Source of the DNA: Lonsdalea britannica
GTDB taxonomy: Bacteria; Pseudomonadota; Gammaproteobacteria; Enterobacterales; Enterobacteriaceae
DNA: 32,746 bases
Assembly (NCBI RefSeq): GCF_946477055.1
Contig: NZ_CAMKXG010000008.1
Location: 1 to 32,746 of the forward strand
Direction: 5' to 3'
Under the pieces are notes generated by a model. The model saw nothing but the letters and a program-made list of their open reading frames with translations. It was not told where the DNA came from and searched no databases. A program made the position numbers and the translations under genes. Shown here piece after piece: positions 1 to 8,727 of this stretch. The first letter of the stretch is position 1. Each line of letters opens with the position of its first letter.

Positions 1-470
1 GCTAAACGGCGATTGGCGTGCTGGCTACGCTCACTTTGCACCCGTACGCTGATGCCGCTGGCGACATGCGTCGCGCGAACGGCAGACTCCGTCTTATTGA
101 CATGCTGACCACCGGGACCAGAAGAACGGAGCGTCTCGATACGGATTTCTCCGTCAGTGAACGTTTGCTGTGGGGTGAAACGCTGCACGCCGATAAACCA
201 GTTCTTACGCCCGGGACCTTTACGCCAGGGACTGGGACAAACCCACTGCAACGTCCCGCACCATGCGTCCGCCAGCGCTTCCTCGGCGTCGCCCTGCAGT
301 AGAACCAACGCGGATCTCAGCGTTCCCGGCCGGTCCCCGGATTCGCTTTCGACCATCTCCAACGTGACGGACAACGCGTGTGCTTCGCGCGTCAGCGTGT
401 GTAAAGCCTTGGCGGTCGCCAACATGCACTCATCAGGCCCTTGCGCGGCGGAGAGTTGCAGAAAAATCAT
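1..470 (-). CDS. prfH: Peptide chain release factor homolog PrfH (3' end cut off by window edge)
   Basis: PrfH is a class-I release-factor-like protein that hydrolyses peptidyl-tRNA on stalled ribosomes. In characterised systems it acts with the RtcB ligase encoded beside it, on ribosomes cut in the 16S decoding centre. About 156 codons are visible, read from an ATG at 470 down to the window edge without a stop. The GGQ catalytic motif lies at residues 120-122 inside [16 protein letters not shown], which is characteristic of the family, and a basic segment follows. An N-terminal region of about 100 residues without a codon-recognition domain also fits PrfH. PrfH proteins are roughly 200 residues, so about 50 C-terminal residues are probably missing. 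The start overlaps the rtcB-like stop codon (ATGA), and a GGAGGT Shine-Dalgarno lies in the rtcB end, which suggests translational coupling. Confidence 0.9.
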   Translation of the reverse strand, partial: MIFLQLSAAQGPDECMLATAKALHTLTREAHALSVTLEMVESESGDRPGTLRSALVLLQGDAEEALADAWCGTLQWVCPSPWRKGPGRKNWFIGVQRFTPQQTFTDGEIRIETLRSSGPGGQHVNKTESAVRATHVASGISVRVQSERSQHANRRL

Positions 471-1588
471 GCGGCACCTCCCCGCGTTTTATACGTTAAC
501 AACGGCTTCAAACGCGCGATCGGCGTGATCAGTCCCGCCCCTTCCAGAGACGCGATCACCGTATCAATCGACTTGTACGCCTGAGGCGCCTCCTGAAACA
601 TCAGCTGTATATCCTGACAGATGACGCGACTCCCCAGCGCGGTACGCGCCAGATCCTGCATGCTGTAGCGCTGCTCCAGGCGCGCCTTGCATTCGGTACG
701 CATCCATTTGCGGCCTGCGCCGTGCGCCAGTGAGTACAGACTGACTGCATCGGGCCGCGGCTGTACCAGATAGCTGTAATCGCCGCGAGAGCCGGGGATG
801 ACGACCGGACCGGCATCGGACGGCGTGGCGCCCTTGCGGTGCAGCCACCCGGCCTCGCCGTCGATGGTGGTCGACGTCACCAGATTGTGAGCCACATCCA
901 GCAGGGCTTCGCCGTCCGTGTGCCACCGTTGCAACATACGCAGGGCAATGCACTGCCGATTAACCTCGGCAAAGCGCAGCGCCTGTTGATGCTGCCGCCA
1001 GTAATCATCAGCGTCGGGCGTCCCCTCCCGCAGACCTTGATGCCCGTGCTTTCGTACGTGCTGCTCCAAAATGGCCTGACCTAGCCCTCGCGACCCGCTA
1101 TGCACAAGCAGCAAGAGTCGCCGGGCGTCCGGCATCATTTCTTCAAAGAGTGACGGCTGGTAGACCTGATCCACCTGTTGCAGCTCGGCAAAATGATTAC
1201 CGCCGCCAAGGGTGCCAAGAGAAAACCGGTGCGGCAGCATATCGTCGTCGAGGTCCGGCACGTCGTCCAACGGACCATCGATATTGCCCAATCTTTTCTC
1301 CAGCTTATCCAGAGAAATTTTGCCGGCAGATAAGCCGGTGCGCCATAACGCCATACCACAGCCGATATCGTTACCGACCAGCGCAGGGTAAAAACGGCGG
1401 AGAGAGAAAAAAGCGGCCCCAATGGGATAGCCGCGCCCCGGATGCAGGTCCGGCATGCCGGACACCCGCGCCATATCCGGCAGACCGGCTGTAGCGGTCA
1501 ATTGCTGAATGGCGGTATCATCAATCCAGGTGTTTTGCGACGCGATCACATTCACGCGCGCAGAAATAGAGCGAATTGTATTGCCCAT
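467..1588 (-). CDS. rtcB: RtcB-family RNA ligase, release factor H-coupled type
   Basis: RtcB enzymes are GTP- and Mn2+-dependent ligases that join RNA 2',3'-cyclic phosphate or 3'-phosphate ends to 5'-OH ends. The protein is 373 residues, shorter than the roughly 400-480 of canonical RtcB, as expected for the PrfH-coupled subfamily. Visible motifs in order are GMPDLHPG (45-51), DIGCGM with metal ligand Cys77, GGGNHF with His132, VHSGSRGLG with His163, VAHN with His234, HRKGAT (250-255), IPGSRG (264-269) and AHGAGR with His289, the residue expected to carry GMP. No key residue is missing. The ATG at 1588 has AGGA 7 bases upstream. It is the first full gene of a two-gene unit with prfH; no archease or rtcA lies nearby. 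The likely role is resealing nuclease-damaged rRNA; the substrate is inferred from the pairing. Confidence 0.92.
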   Translation of the reverse strand: MGNTIRSISARVNVIASQNTWIDDTAIQQLTATAGLPDMARVSGMPDLHPGRGYPIGAAFFSLRRFYPALVGNDIGCGMALWRTGLSAGKISLDKLEKRLGNIDGPLDDVPDLDDDMLPHRFSLGTLGGGNHFAELQQVDQVYQPSLFEEMMPDARRLLLLVHSGSRGLGQAILEQHVRKHGHQGLREGTPDADDYWRQHQQALRFAEVNRQCIALRMLQRWHTDGEALLDVAHNLVTSTTIDGEAGWLHRKGATPSDAGPVVIPGSRGDYSYLVQPRPDAVSLYSLAHGAGRKWMRTECKARLEQRYSMQDLARTALGSRVICQDIQLMFQEAPQAYKSIDTVIASLEGAGLITPIARLKPLLTYKTRGGAA

Positions 1589-1674
1589 AGATCAATCCTA
1601 ATGATCAATTGAAAAAGATTTCGTGGGCAGGCAGAAGCCGGAACAAGACGCAAAGAAACAGAAAACTGCGGTGA

Positions 1675-1719
1675 TTAATCCTGACATTGCCTGCAAAGGG
1701 TTGAATGTGAATAAGTCAT
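1675..1719 (-). CDS. Short leader ORF (14 codons) ahead of rtcB-prfH
   Basis: A 14-codon ORF (MTYSHSTLCRQCQD) ends at TAA, 86 bases upstream of the rtcB ATG on the same strand. It has one of the strongest ribosome-binding sites in the window: AAGGAGGT at 1732-1725, eight bases complementary to the 16S 3' end, with six bases between GG and the ATG. This is too short to call on coding statistics; the evidence is the ribosome-binding site, the spacing and the position. A second, out-of-frame ORF (1687-1598, 29 codons, hydrophobic and Cys/Phe-rich) overlaps its end but has no good ribosome-binding site. It could be a regulatory leader peptide or a chance ORF. I do not recognise the peptide. Confidence 0.4.
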   Translation of the reverse strand: MTYSHSTLCRQCQD

Positions 1720-1896
1720 ACTGAACCTCCTTTGCAATGCGATAGGTGAGTGGAAATGAAAACAGCAGAATATTACGACTGCGATAAGGCAATTGGCAAG
1801 CAAAAAACGACAGCCATTAGCCAATCCACCAGCGAAAAGCGCTACATAAAAGGCGAAAAACCAGCAGAGTCATCCACGCACCAGCAGGCAGCGAAG

Positions 1897-2298
1897 ATGC
1901 TGTTGACGAGGCCTCAGCCTTTTCAGCGAACATGTTCAGCGATTTTCTTTTTGGCGCACAGCGCATTACAACGGACACGTCAGCGACTGGCGATATTTTC
2001 ATGTTCTCTGCTACTCTCCGCCTGCGGCTTGAACACGCCAGAACCCGCGCCGCCGCCCGGTCAACAGGCGATTGAAATCACACGGCAGCAAAGCTTTTCA
2101 CTGGATAGAATCGACACGCTTTCTGTTACCGTGCGGGGGAGTCCCGATGACGCGGACCGAGAAGTGAAGCGCCAGGCTAATCAGCGCGGCGCGCAGTATT
2201 ACCGGATTGTCAGCCGGATGGAGAGCGAGGCGCTCAACCCCGGCGTCTGGAGAGCCTTTGCCGTGCTATACAGGCAGCCGACGGTCCAGAAACCCTGA
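1897..2298 (+). CDS. bsmA: BsmA-like lipoprotein (biofilm peroxide resistance family, YjfO)
   Basis: The C-terminal ~85 residues match the small DUF1471/BsmA family, with LSVTVRGSP, DAD, and a final YYRIV...AVLYR block. The family is linked in E. coli to peroxide tolerance of biofilms. A lipobox (LLLSAC, Cys encoded at 2023-2025) follows a basic, hydrophobic stretch, so the mature protein is probably a lipid-anchored envelope protein of about 90 residues. The start is uncertain. ATG 1897 puts the lipobox Cys at residue 43. TTG 1951 would give a normal 24-residue signal but has no ribosome-binding site. ATG 1756 has a good AGGTGAG site, but the codons before about 1900 are AT-rich and unlike a gene. 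The next gene follows after 23 bases and is probably co-transcribed. In E. coli bsmA also lies not far from rlmB. Confidence 0.72.
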   Translation: MLLTRPQPFQRTCSAIFFLAHSALQRTRQRLAIFSCSLLLSACGLNTPEPAPPPGQQAIEITRQQSFSLDRIDTLSVTVRGSPDDADREVKRQANQRGAQYYRIVSRMESEALNPGVWRAFAVLYRQPTVQKP

Positions 2299-2321
2299 AA
2301 CCACCCGATTGAGAGGATGTA

Positions 2322-2603
2322 ATGAAGAAAATATTGGCCATCGCCGTTCTGCTGTTCAGTGCGGGTTCCGCCACGGCAGCCACCGCGCCCTGCCGCAGCC
2401 TGGAATGGAATTTATGGGTAGAGTCCGAACTGAATATCCTCGGCCAATCGCAGATCAGCGTGCAGATTGGTTCGACGACCTGGCAGCAGGCGGTAGAGAG
2501 TAAGCTGGCGGCGAAATCCTGGCCGAACAAGACGTCGGTACTGTGGTGTAATGCGGTAGAACAGCGCATCGCGGCCAAAGCCTCGTCGACCGCCGCCAAA
2601 TAA
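2322..2603 (+). CDS. Small exported protein of unknown function
   Basis: This encodes 93 residues. It has a clear Sec signal peptide (MKKILAIAVLLFSAGSATAA, cleavage near residue 20) and a mature part of about 73 residues. Two cysteines in the mature part (in TAPCRS and VLWCNAV) could form a periplasmic disulfide. The ATG has GAGAGGATGTA just upstream, a good ribosome-binding site. It lies 23 bases after bsmA on the same strand, so the two probably form a bicistronic envelope-stress unit; that is inference from spacing. I do not recognise the family and assign no function. The codon use looks like that of the neighbouring core genes. Confidence 0.75.
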   Translation: MKKILAIAVLLFSAGSATAATAPCRSLEWNLWVESELNILGQSQISVQIGSTTWQQAVESKLAAKSWPNKTSVLWCNAVEQRIAAKASSTAAK

Positions 2604-2615
2604 GCGAATCATCCA

Positions 2616-2637
2616 GCGGGAGCCAGCTTGCTCCCGC
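2616..2637. terminator. Hairpin between convergent genes
   Basis: An 8-bp GC-rich perfect stem (GCGGGAGC / GCTCCCGC, 6-base loop) sits between the convergent stop codons at 2603 and 2652. There is no T-run on either side, so it may be a transcript-end stabiliser rather than a classic intrinsic terminator. Confidence 0.45.
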
Positions 2638-2651
2638 CATCATATCCCGTC

Positions 2652-3383
2652 TTAGCTGCGCTGGCGCACCGCTTCGAACAGGCATACACCGGTAGCGACC
2701 GACACGTTCAGCGAAGAAACGCTGCCCGCCATCGGAATGCTGATCAGCTCATCGCAATGCTCGCGCGTCAATCGACGCATTCCTTCACCTTCCGCCCCCA
2801 TCACCAGCGCCATCGGGCCGGTCAGCTTGCTTTGATACAGCGTATGGTCAGCCTCGCCCGCCGTTCCCACAATCCACACGTTGTGCTCTTGCAGCAAACG
2901 CAGCGTACGCGCCAGATTGGTCACGCGAATCAGCGGCACGCTTTCCGCTGCGCCGCAGGCGACTTTCTTCGCCGTGGCGTTCAGCTGTGCGGAACGGTCG
3001 CGCGGAACAATCACCGCGTTCACGCCCGCGGCATCAGCGCTACGCAGGCAAGCGCCCAGATTATGGGGGTCGGTCACGCCGTCCAGCACCAGCAGGAACG
3101 GTGCTTCGTGGGCAGCCAGCAGCTCAGGCAGATCGTTTTCCTGAAGCTGTCGCCCCGGCTTAACGTTGGCGATGATCCCCTGATGTACGGCACCCTCGAC
3201 TTTGCTGTCGAGCCACTGGCGGTTGGCGACCTGCACGGCGATGCCGTTGGATTCCAGCTCGGCGACAACCGGCTGCAGACGACGGTCTTCCCGACCTTTC
3301 AGAATGAAGACTTCGAGAAAACGCTGTGGGTCGCGCTCCAGCAGGGCTTTAACCGCGTGGATACCGTAAATAATTTCGCTCAT
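2652..3383 (-). CDS. rlmB: 23S rRNA (guanosine-2251-2'-O)-methyltransferase RlmB
   Basis: RlmB methylates the 2'-OH of G2251 in the 23S rRNA P-loop, using S-adenosylmethionine. It is 243 residues, the same length as in E. coli. An N-terminal RNA-binding domain (about 1-75) precedes a SPOUT knot domain carrying the three family motifs: [22 protein letters not shown] and [10 protein letters not shown]. The start [11 protein letters not shown] is the family start. It lies downstream of rnr on the same strand, as in E. coli, with 138 bases between that hold inverted repeats (separate entry). Convergent with the small exported gene at 2322-2603. Confidence 0.97.
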   Translation of the reverse strand: MSEIIYGIHAVKALLERDPQRFLEVFILKGREDRRLQPVVAELESNGIAVQVANRQWLDSKVEGAVHQGIIANVKPGRQLQENDLPELLAAHEAPFLLVLDGVTDPHNLGACLRSADAAGVNAVIVPRDRSAQLNATAKKVACGAAESVPLIRVTNLARTLRLLQEHNVWIVGTAGEADHTLYQSKLTGPMALVMGAEGEGMRRLTREHCDELISIPMAGSVSSLNVSVATGVCLFEAVRQRS

Positions 3384-3521
3384 TGATACTCTTTTGACAG
3401 ATAGAACGGGCGGTAAACCGCCCGCGATGTTGATAATGGAGACGCTTCGCTGCGCCTGACGACACGCTCATCAGCCAGGTTTTCCCCTCGCCGACGCTGC
3501 GCTTGCCGTCAGGCGTCAGAC
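3384..3521 (-). other. rnr-rlmB spacer with two inverted repeats
   Basis: The spacer holds a compact repeat CGGGCGGT/ACCGCCCG at 3407-3424 and a distant 9-base inverted repeat CGCCTGACG (3453-3461) / CGTCAGGCG (3507-3515), which would fold as a long stem-loop in the rnr-rlmB transcript. Neither is followed by a T-run, so they look more like processing or stability elements than terminators. Confidence 0.4.
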
Positions 3522-5966
3522 CTATTCCGCGGCGGGCTTTTTGCCTGCGCGCTTGGCCTTGGTGGCGGCAGCGATCTTACGCGTTTTCTGCGCGTTCTTT
3601 TTGGTTCTGGACGGCGTTTTTTTCCCGCCGTCAGCTTTCTTGGCGCCGTCTTTATCGTTGCGGAACGCGCTGTCCGGCTCAAAGTTAACGTGCTTGTTGG
3701 CAGGCTTGCGACGACGAGGGGATTTATTGTCTTTCCCGTCGCCCTGCTTCATCCGGTCACGCGCCGTTTTCCCTTCGCCGCGCACTTTGCGCGTGGAAGA
3801 GACCAGTGCGAAGTCGATATTGCGCTCGTCCATATGCACCGCTTCGACGCGGATTTCGACTACGTCGCCCAAGCGGTAAACCTGACCGCGTGATTCGCCA
3901 ATCAGACGCTGGCCGATATTATCATAGCGATAGTAGTCGTTATCCAGCGACGAGACGTGAACCAGCCCGTCGATAAACAGATCGTTGAGACGGACGAAGA
4001 AGCCGAACCCGGTAACGCTGGAGATCACGCCGGTGAAGACTTCGCCCACATGATCCTGCATGAAGTCGCATTTCAGCCAGTCCGCAACGTCACGCGTCGC
4101 TTCATCCGCACGGCGTTCCGTCATGGAACAGTGCTGACCCAGTTGCAGGCATTCCGCCATATCGCTATGCCAGCCGCCGGTCGCGGTGGAACGCGCTTTA
4201 CGGTCGCTCAACAGATATTTGATCGCCCGGTGCAACGAGAGATCGGGATAGCGGCGGATCGGCGAGGTGAAGTGCGCATAGGACGTCAGCGCCAGCCCGA
4301 AGTGGCCGCGGTTTTCCGGATCGTAAACCGCCTGCTTCATCGAACGCAGCAGCATGGTCTGCAACATGTCGCGGTCCGGACGGTCGGCCAGCTGCGTCAT
4401 CAGCTCCGCATAGTCCTGAGGCTGGGGCTTCATACCGCCTTTCAGCGTCAGACCCAGCTCGCCCAGCACGCTGCGCAGCGCCAGAACGTGGTCTTCGGTA
4501 GGACGATCGTGGACGCGGAATAGCGCAGGCTCTTCATGTTTCTCAACGAACTTGGCCGCCGCGATATTCGCCAGGATCATGCACTCTTCAATCAGCTTGT
4601 GCGCGTCGTTACGCACCACGGCTTCCACGCGATCGATACGGCGATCGGCGTTGAAAATAAACTTCGCCTCTTCCGTTTCAAACGCGATGCCGCCTCGCTG
4701 TTCACGGGCTTTATCCAGCACTTTGTACATCTCGTGCAACTCTTCCAGCGCGCCGACCAGCGGCTGGTAATGCGCGCGCAGCGCTTTGTCGCCCTGCAGA
4801 ATGTTCCACACCTTGGTATAGGTGAGACGCGCGTGAGAGCTCATCACCGCTTCGTAGAATTTGTAGGAAGAAAGACGTCCCTGCGCGGAGATGGTCATCT
4901 CGCACACCATGCACAGACGATCCACCTGCGGGTTCAGGGAGCACAGGCCGTTGGAAAGCGCTTCCGGCAGCATCGGCACAACCTGAGACGGGAAGTAAAC
5001 CGACGTGCCGCGGGCGCGCGCTTCGGTATCAAGCGGCGTCTCCGGGCGTACGTAGTAGCTCACGTCCGCAATTGCCACCCAAAGACGCCAGCCGCCGCCG
5101 CGTTTCTTCTGGCAGAAAACGGCATCATCGAAGTCACGAGCGTCTTCGCCATCAATGGTGACTAACGGCAGCTGACGCAAATCGATGCGACCCTGTTTGG
5201 CGCTCTCAGGCACCTCGCTGCTGTATTCGCCGACCTGTTCTTCCACTTCCGGCGGCCAGGCGTGCGGAATATCATGGGTGCGCAGTGCGATGTCCACCGC
5301 CAGCCCGGTCCCCATGTTGTCGCCCAGCACTTCCACAATCTTACCGATCGCTTTGGAGCGACGCGTGGCACGCTGCATCAGCTCGACTACCACGACCGAT
5401 CCCATACGGGCGGTGGATACCGCCTCAGGCGGGATCAGGATATCGAAGCTCAGACGACTGTCGTCCGGCACCACGAAGCCCGTACCGGCTTCGGTAAAGT
5501 AACGGCCGACGATCTGGCTAGTCCGCGGCTCAAGAACGCGGACGATACGTCCTTCTCTGCGGCCTTTACGGTCTTCGCCGAGGGGCTGGGCCAGTACGAC
5601 GTCGCCGTGTATCGTTGTTTTCATCTGTTCGGCAGACAGGTACAGGTCGTCCTTGCGACCCTCGACGCGCAGGAAACCGAAGCCGTCGCGATGGCCCATG
5701 ACCGTACCGCGAAGCAAATCCAGTTTTTCAGGCAGGGCGTAGCATTTACGGCGGGTGAAGACCAGCTGGCCGTCACGCTCCATCGCTCTCAGGCGGCGAC
5801 GCAGCGCTTCTTGTTGTTCGTCAGACGTCAGTTCCAGATCTTTGGCCAGTTCTTCACGACTGATAGGGGTATCTCGCTTGGCGAGGTGCGCCAGAATGTA
5901 TTCTCGGCTAGGAATCGGTGATTCGTATTTTTCTGCTTCTCGTTCGAGAAATGGGTCTTGTGACAT
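3522..5966 (-). CDS. rnr: Ribonuclease R
   Basis: RNase R is a processive 3'-to-5' exoribonuclease that degrades structured RNA and takes part in rRNA quality control and trans-translation. The protein is 814 residues. An N-terminal helix-turn-helix/basic region (about 20-85) precedes two cold-shock domains (about 85-235), the RNB catalytic domain (about 255-590), an S1 domain (about 640-725) and a long Lys/Arg-rich tail. The four metal-binding Asp residues are D272, D278, D280 and D281, in [11 protein letters not shown], at the same numbers as in E. coli. I chose the ATG at 5966 ([15 protein letters not shown]) because it matches the known N-terminus and has GGAGG at good spacing; an in-frame ATG 17 codons upstream is unlikely. 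It lies downstream of nsrR. Confidence 0.97.
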   Translation of the reverse strand: MSQDPFLEREAEKYESPIPSREYILAHLAKRDTPISREELAKDLELTSDEQQEALRRRLRAMERDGQLVFTRRKCYALPEKLDLLRGTVMGHRDGFGFLRVEGRKDDLYLSAEQMKTTIHGDVVLAQPLGEDRKGRREGRIVRVLEPRTSQIVGRYFTEAGTGFVVPDDSRLSFDILIPPEAVSTARMGSVVVVELMQRATRRSKAIGKIVEVLGDNMGTGLAVDIALRTHDIPHAWPPEVEEQVGEYSSEVPESAKQGRIDLRQLPLVTIDGEDARDFDDAVFCQKKRGGGWRLWVAIADVSYYVRPETPLDTEARARGTSVYFPSQVVPMLPEALSNGLCSLNPQVDRLCMVCEMTISAQGRLSSYKFYEAVMSSHARLTYTKVWNILQGDKALRAHYQPLVGALEELHEMYKVLDKAREQRGGIAFETEEAKFIFNADRRIDRVEAVVRNDAHKLIEECMILANIAAAKFVEKHEEPALFRVHDRPTEDHVLALRSVLGELGLTLKGGMKPQPQDYAELMTQLADRPDRDMLQTMLLRSMKQAVYDPENRGHFGLALTSYAHFTSPIRRYPDLSLHRAIKYLLSDRKARSTATGGWHSDMAECLQLGQHCSMTERRADEATRDVADWLKCDFMQDHVGEVFTGVISSVTGFGFFVRLNDLFIDGLVHVSSLDNDYYRYDNIGQRLIGESRGQVYRLGDVVEIRVEAVHMDERNIDFALVSSTRKVRGEGKTARDRMKQGDGKDNKSPRRRKPANKHVNFEPDSAFRNDKDGAKKADGGKKTPSRTKKNAQKTRKIAAATKAKRAGKKPAAE

Positions 5967-6009
5967 TAAGTTTCCTCCGTTGTCATCGGCAGGTGGCTGA
6001 ACGGATTGC

Positions 6010-6435
6010 TTATTCAACCAGAAGTAATTGGTATAGCGGCGGATTTTCTTTCACCATATCAGCCAGCGTGTAACTGTCCAGCTCCTGCAGGAAACTCTGC
6101 ACTGCCTGATGAAGGGCCTGCTTGAGACGGCAGGCGGAAGTTATGTGACACGCATCGCGATCGCAGTTGACCAAGGTCAGCGGCTCCAGTTCTCGCAATA
6201 CGTCGCTGAGGCGGATGGTAGCCGGGTCCCGGCCCAGTCGGATGCCGCCATTTTTTCCACGGACCGCGTTAATCAGCCCGGCGCGGCTCAGTTGATTGAT
6301 AATTTTGACCATATGATTGCGTGAGAGGCCGTAAACGTCGGTCACCTCGGTAATACTGGTCATTTTTCCTTCCGGCAACGACGCCAGATAGATCAGCGCT
6401 CGCAGGCCATAATCCGTAAAACGTGTTAACTGCAC
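6010..6435 (-). CDS. nsrR: Nitric oxide-sensing repressor NsrR (Rrf2 family)
   Basis: NsrR binds an Fe-S cluster that reacts with nitric oxide, relieving repression of NO-detoxification genes. From the GTG at 6435 the protein is 141 residues, as in E. coli. It begins with the family start ([17 protein letters not shown]) and has an AGAGGT ribosome-binding site just upstream. The in-frame ATG at 6453 would add six residues (MSPEVN) that the family lacks. The winged helix covers about residues 1-80. Cluster cysteines are C91, C96 and C102, the same positions as in E. coli. The recognition helix reads [18 protein letters not shown]. It is followed by rnr and rlmB as in E. coli, but no purA lies upstream here. 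Confidence 0.96.
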   Translation of the reverse strand: MQLTRFTDYGLRALIYLASLPEGKMTSITEVTDVYGLSRNHMVKIINQLSRAGLINAVRGKNGGIRLGRDPATIRLSDVLRELEPLTLVNCDRDACHITSACRLKQALHQAVQSFLQELDSYTLADMVKENPPLYQLLLVE

Positions 6436-6918
6436 ATTCACCTCTGGGGACATTTTCGGGTGTCGCTGAGGAAGCCGCCCCGTGCTTTCAGGTTCCCCGC
6501 CGTGCTACGCAACCACACAATCGTAAACGGCATCTCACACTACATGCTCATTTTTTATCAGCAGATAATAAACCAGCGGCAAACATCAGGGCCAATTATT
6601 TAACGTTTAACGACAATTTCACTTCATTTTGCCCTCTTTTGGCTCCGCCATAAGATAAGGGAATCCTGTTTCCTGCCCTCATCGCTCTTCTGATATGTTC
6701 TGATTCCACTCTTCTTGTGGCCTTATCCCATGAGTACACCTCGTTCGAACACGAACAGTGCGCACCCACCTGAGCGTACAGAGGTTACGTCAGGGTACCG
6801 AGCGCTGCCCAGATTCAACAGGGTCAGTCAGGGACAGATTCTTATTTATAGCAGGCAACGTCCGGCGGCGTTGCAGTGATGCCGCCCGTGATTTTTCTAC
6901 ACACAGGGAATCGACATC
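6436..6918. other. Divergent nsrR / chemoreceptor intergenic region
   Basis: About 480 bases lie between divergent genes. The part near 6560-6640 is AT-rich and is the likely nsrR promoter zone. A 48-codon ORF from 6731 lacks a ribosome-binding site and I do not call it. I see no tRNA, no clear sigma-28 flagellar promoter and no NsrR operator. The chemoreceptor ATG has AGGGA about 9 bases upstream. Confidence 0.5.
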
Positions 6919-8499
6919 ATGCGTTTGAAGAACCTCTCCATTCGTACCGGTCTTTTATCGTTGTTAACGCTTATCACCCTGCTGCTGCTTATCGTCAGCG
7001 GCATGGGCATCCACGCCATTAATCAAAGCCGACAATCGCTCGGCGCGCTAAACCACATTCAGGGCATACAGCTGGGCGGCCTGATGAGCGGTTATAACCT
7101 CACGCTGCAGGCGAGAGCCTCGGCCACGCTGGCCGTCCGGAAAATCGAGATAGGGCTGCTCGATATCGGCGCGCAGGAAACCGAACGCCTGACCCGCGAG
7201 GTCCAGAGCGCCACAAACGTTATCCAGCAGTTTTCCCAGACCGACAATGCGTCGGAGGAAGGACTCACGCTGGCGAAGAACGTCGCGACATCCTATCAAC
7301 GCTATCTGGAACAGGGCCTCAACCCGATGGTGGAATCGCTGCAAAAACAGTATACGGACGAATACTACACGCTGTTGGAAAGCAATCTGACGCCGCTGTC
7401 GATGGCGTTCGACAGCGCGATTCAAGCGTTTCGAACCTATGCGCAGCAGCAGGCGGTTGACCGTATTCAGGACGCCGAACATAACGAACGCGTCATGCTG
7501 TTGCTGATTAGCGTAGCGGGCCTGCTATCGCTGCTGCTGGTGTTTCTTGGCTGGATGGCGCTGCGGCATATGCTGCTCAAGCCGCTCGACCGGGCGGTTG
7601 ACCAGTTGGAACAGGTGGCGGCGGGCGATCTGACGCAGCGGATTCCGGCGGGCGGCGATAATGAGCTGGGCCGACTGAGCGACGCCATTGAGCGCATGCA
7701 GCTCGCGCTGCTGGCGTCGGTCGAACAAGTGCGAGACGCCAGTACTCACATTGACCGCGGCAGCCATGAACTCACGTCCGGCAACCGCCACCTCGAAGAG
7801 CGTACCGAAGCCTCAGTGGCCGCACTCGAGCAGACCGCAGCCAGCCTGGAACAGCTCAGCGCGACGGTCAAACACAACGCCGACAACGCCACGCTGGCGC
7901 ATCAGTTGACCGATAAAGTCTCGGACACCACCGACCGGGGCAACGAATCGGTGTGCTACGTCATTGAGAAAATGCAGGAAATCGCCAATAGCGCCAAACG
8001 CATCAGCGACATCCTCGGCGTCATCGACGGCATCGCATTTCAGACCAACATTCTGGCGCTGAACGCGGCCGTGGAAGCGGCTCGCGCCGGAGAACAAGGC
8101 AAAGGATTCGCGGTAGTGGCGAGCGAGGTCCGCAATCTGGCCCAGCACAGCGGACAGGCCGCCAAGGAAATTCGAACGCTGATCATGGATTCGCAGACCC
8201 ACGTGACCGAGGGGCTGACGCTGGCCTCACAGGCGGGCGAGACCATGGACGAGGTATCCGGCGAGATTAACCGCATCACCAGCCTGATGAAAGAAATCTC
8301 CTATGCGTCTCAAGAGCAGCACCGCGGCATCGAGCAGGTCAACATCGCCTTTACTCAGATAGACAAAGTCGCTCAGCAGAACGCCGCGCTGGTCAAAGCT
8401 TCTGCCACGACGACCGAATCGCTGGAAGCGCAATCCCGCCACTTGGTGGAAGCGATGGCGATGTTCCGCATCGGCGATAAGCTCCCGCTACTGCCCTGA
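6919..8499 (+). CDS. Methyl-accepting chemotaxis protein (Tsr/Tar type)
   Basis: This is a transmembrane chemoreceptor that controls CheA kinase through CheW. It is 526 residues. TM1 lies at about 11-30, a periplasmic ligand-binding helical bundle at about 31-191, TM2 at about 192-214, HAMP at about 215-267 (LKPLDRAVDQLEQVAAGDL) and the cytoplasmic signalling coiled coil follows. The hairpin tip around 370-406 is highly conserved (GIAFQTNILALNAAVEAARA). The C-terminus is GDKLPLLP, so the NWETF-type pentapeptide that tethers CheR/CheB in major receptors is absent, as in many low-abundance receptors. The ligand cannot be inferred. It is monocistronic, ended by a strong terminator, and is divergent from nsrR. 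Confidence 0.95.
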   Translation: MRLKNLSIRTGLLSLLTLITLLLLIVSGMGIHAINQSRQSLGALNHIQGIQLGGLMSGYNLTLQARASATLAVRKIEIGLLDIGAQETERLTREVQSATNVIQQFSQTDNASEEGLTLAKNVATSYQRYLEQGLNPMVESLQKQYTDEYYTLLESNLTPLSMAFDSAIQAFRTYAQQQAVDRIQDAEHNERVMLLLISVAGLLSLLLVFLGWMALRHMLLKPLDRAVDQLEQVAAGDLTQRIPAGGDNELGRLSDAIERMQLALLASVEQVRDASTHIDRGSHELTSGNRHLEERTEASVAALEQTAASLEQLSATVKHNADNATLAHQLTDKVSDTTDRGNESVCYVIEKMQEIANSAKRISDILGVIDGIAFQTNILALNAAVEAARAGEQGKGFAVVASEVRNLAQHSGQAAKEIRTLIMDSQTHVTEGLTLASQAGETMDEVSGEINRITSLMKEISYASQEQHRGIEQVNIAFTQIDKVAQQNAALVKASATTTESLEAQSRHLVEAMAMFRIGDKLPLLP

Positions 8500-8508
8500 T
8501 CCCCGACC

Positions 8509-8540
8509 GTCGTCGCCGTATTCGCGGCGGCGACCTTTTA
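8509..8540 (+). terminator. Intrinsic terminator after the chemoreceptor
   Basis: A 10-bp stem (GTCGTCGCCG / CGGCGGCGAC, one G-U pair) with a 6-base loop is followed by CTTTTA, ten bases after the stop codon. It isolates the chemoreceptor from the cod operon. Confidence 0.8.
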
Positions 8541-8617
8541 TCGCCCCGCCCTCGTTCTTTCCATCGCAACGCCCCTCGAGTCCTCACGACTCGCCTGTCG
8601 ATATCAGTGCAACTATC

Positions 8618-8685
8618 GGGCAAAACGCACAATCATAGAGCGGTTACCGGAAATAAAGACGAAAAAACCGGGCAAACTGCACAAT
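8618..8685 (+). repeat. Tandem 16-base repeat upstream of codB (candidate regulator sites)
   Basis: GGGCAAAACGCACAAT (8618-8633) and GGGCAAACTGCACAAT (8670-8685) match at 14 of 16 bases. They start 52 bases apart, about five helical turns, so a protein bound at each would face the same side of DNA. They lie about 45-110 bases upstream of the sigma-54 element, the usual zone for activator sites. The binding protein is unknown: candidates are the PucR-type protein of the operon or a nitrogen regulator. They do not fit the dyad of NtrC sites well. Confidence 0.55.
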
Positions 8686-8727
8686 ACTCATTGTATCCAC
8701 TGCCTGCTTTCTTCGGTTCAGAAAACA

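Noticed and set aside
1598..1792. 64-codon minus-strand ORF upstream of rtcB
   Set aside because: Its first half runs over the strong ribosome-binding site of the leader ORF; it has no good start of its own.
2628..3386. Long plus-strand ORF opposite rlmB (and similar long ORFs opposite rnr, aas and lysA)
   Set aside because: These are antisense shadows of strongly conserved genes caused by high GC; their translations show no family features.
6423..6653. 76-codon plus-strand ORF overlapping the nsrR start
   Set aside because: It overlaps a certain gene and runs into AT-rich promoter sequence, and it shows no family features.
6731..6877. 48-codon ORF before the chemoreceptor
   Set aside because: No ribosome-binding site, no signal or family likeness; probably chance.
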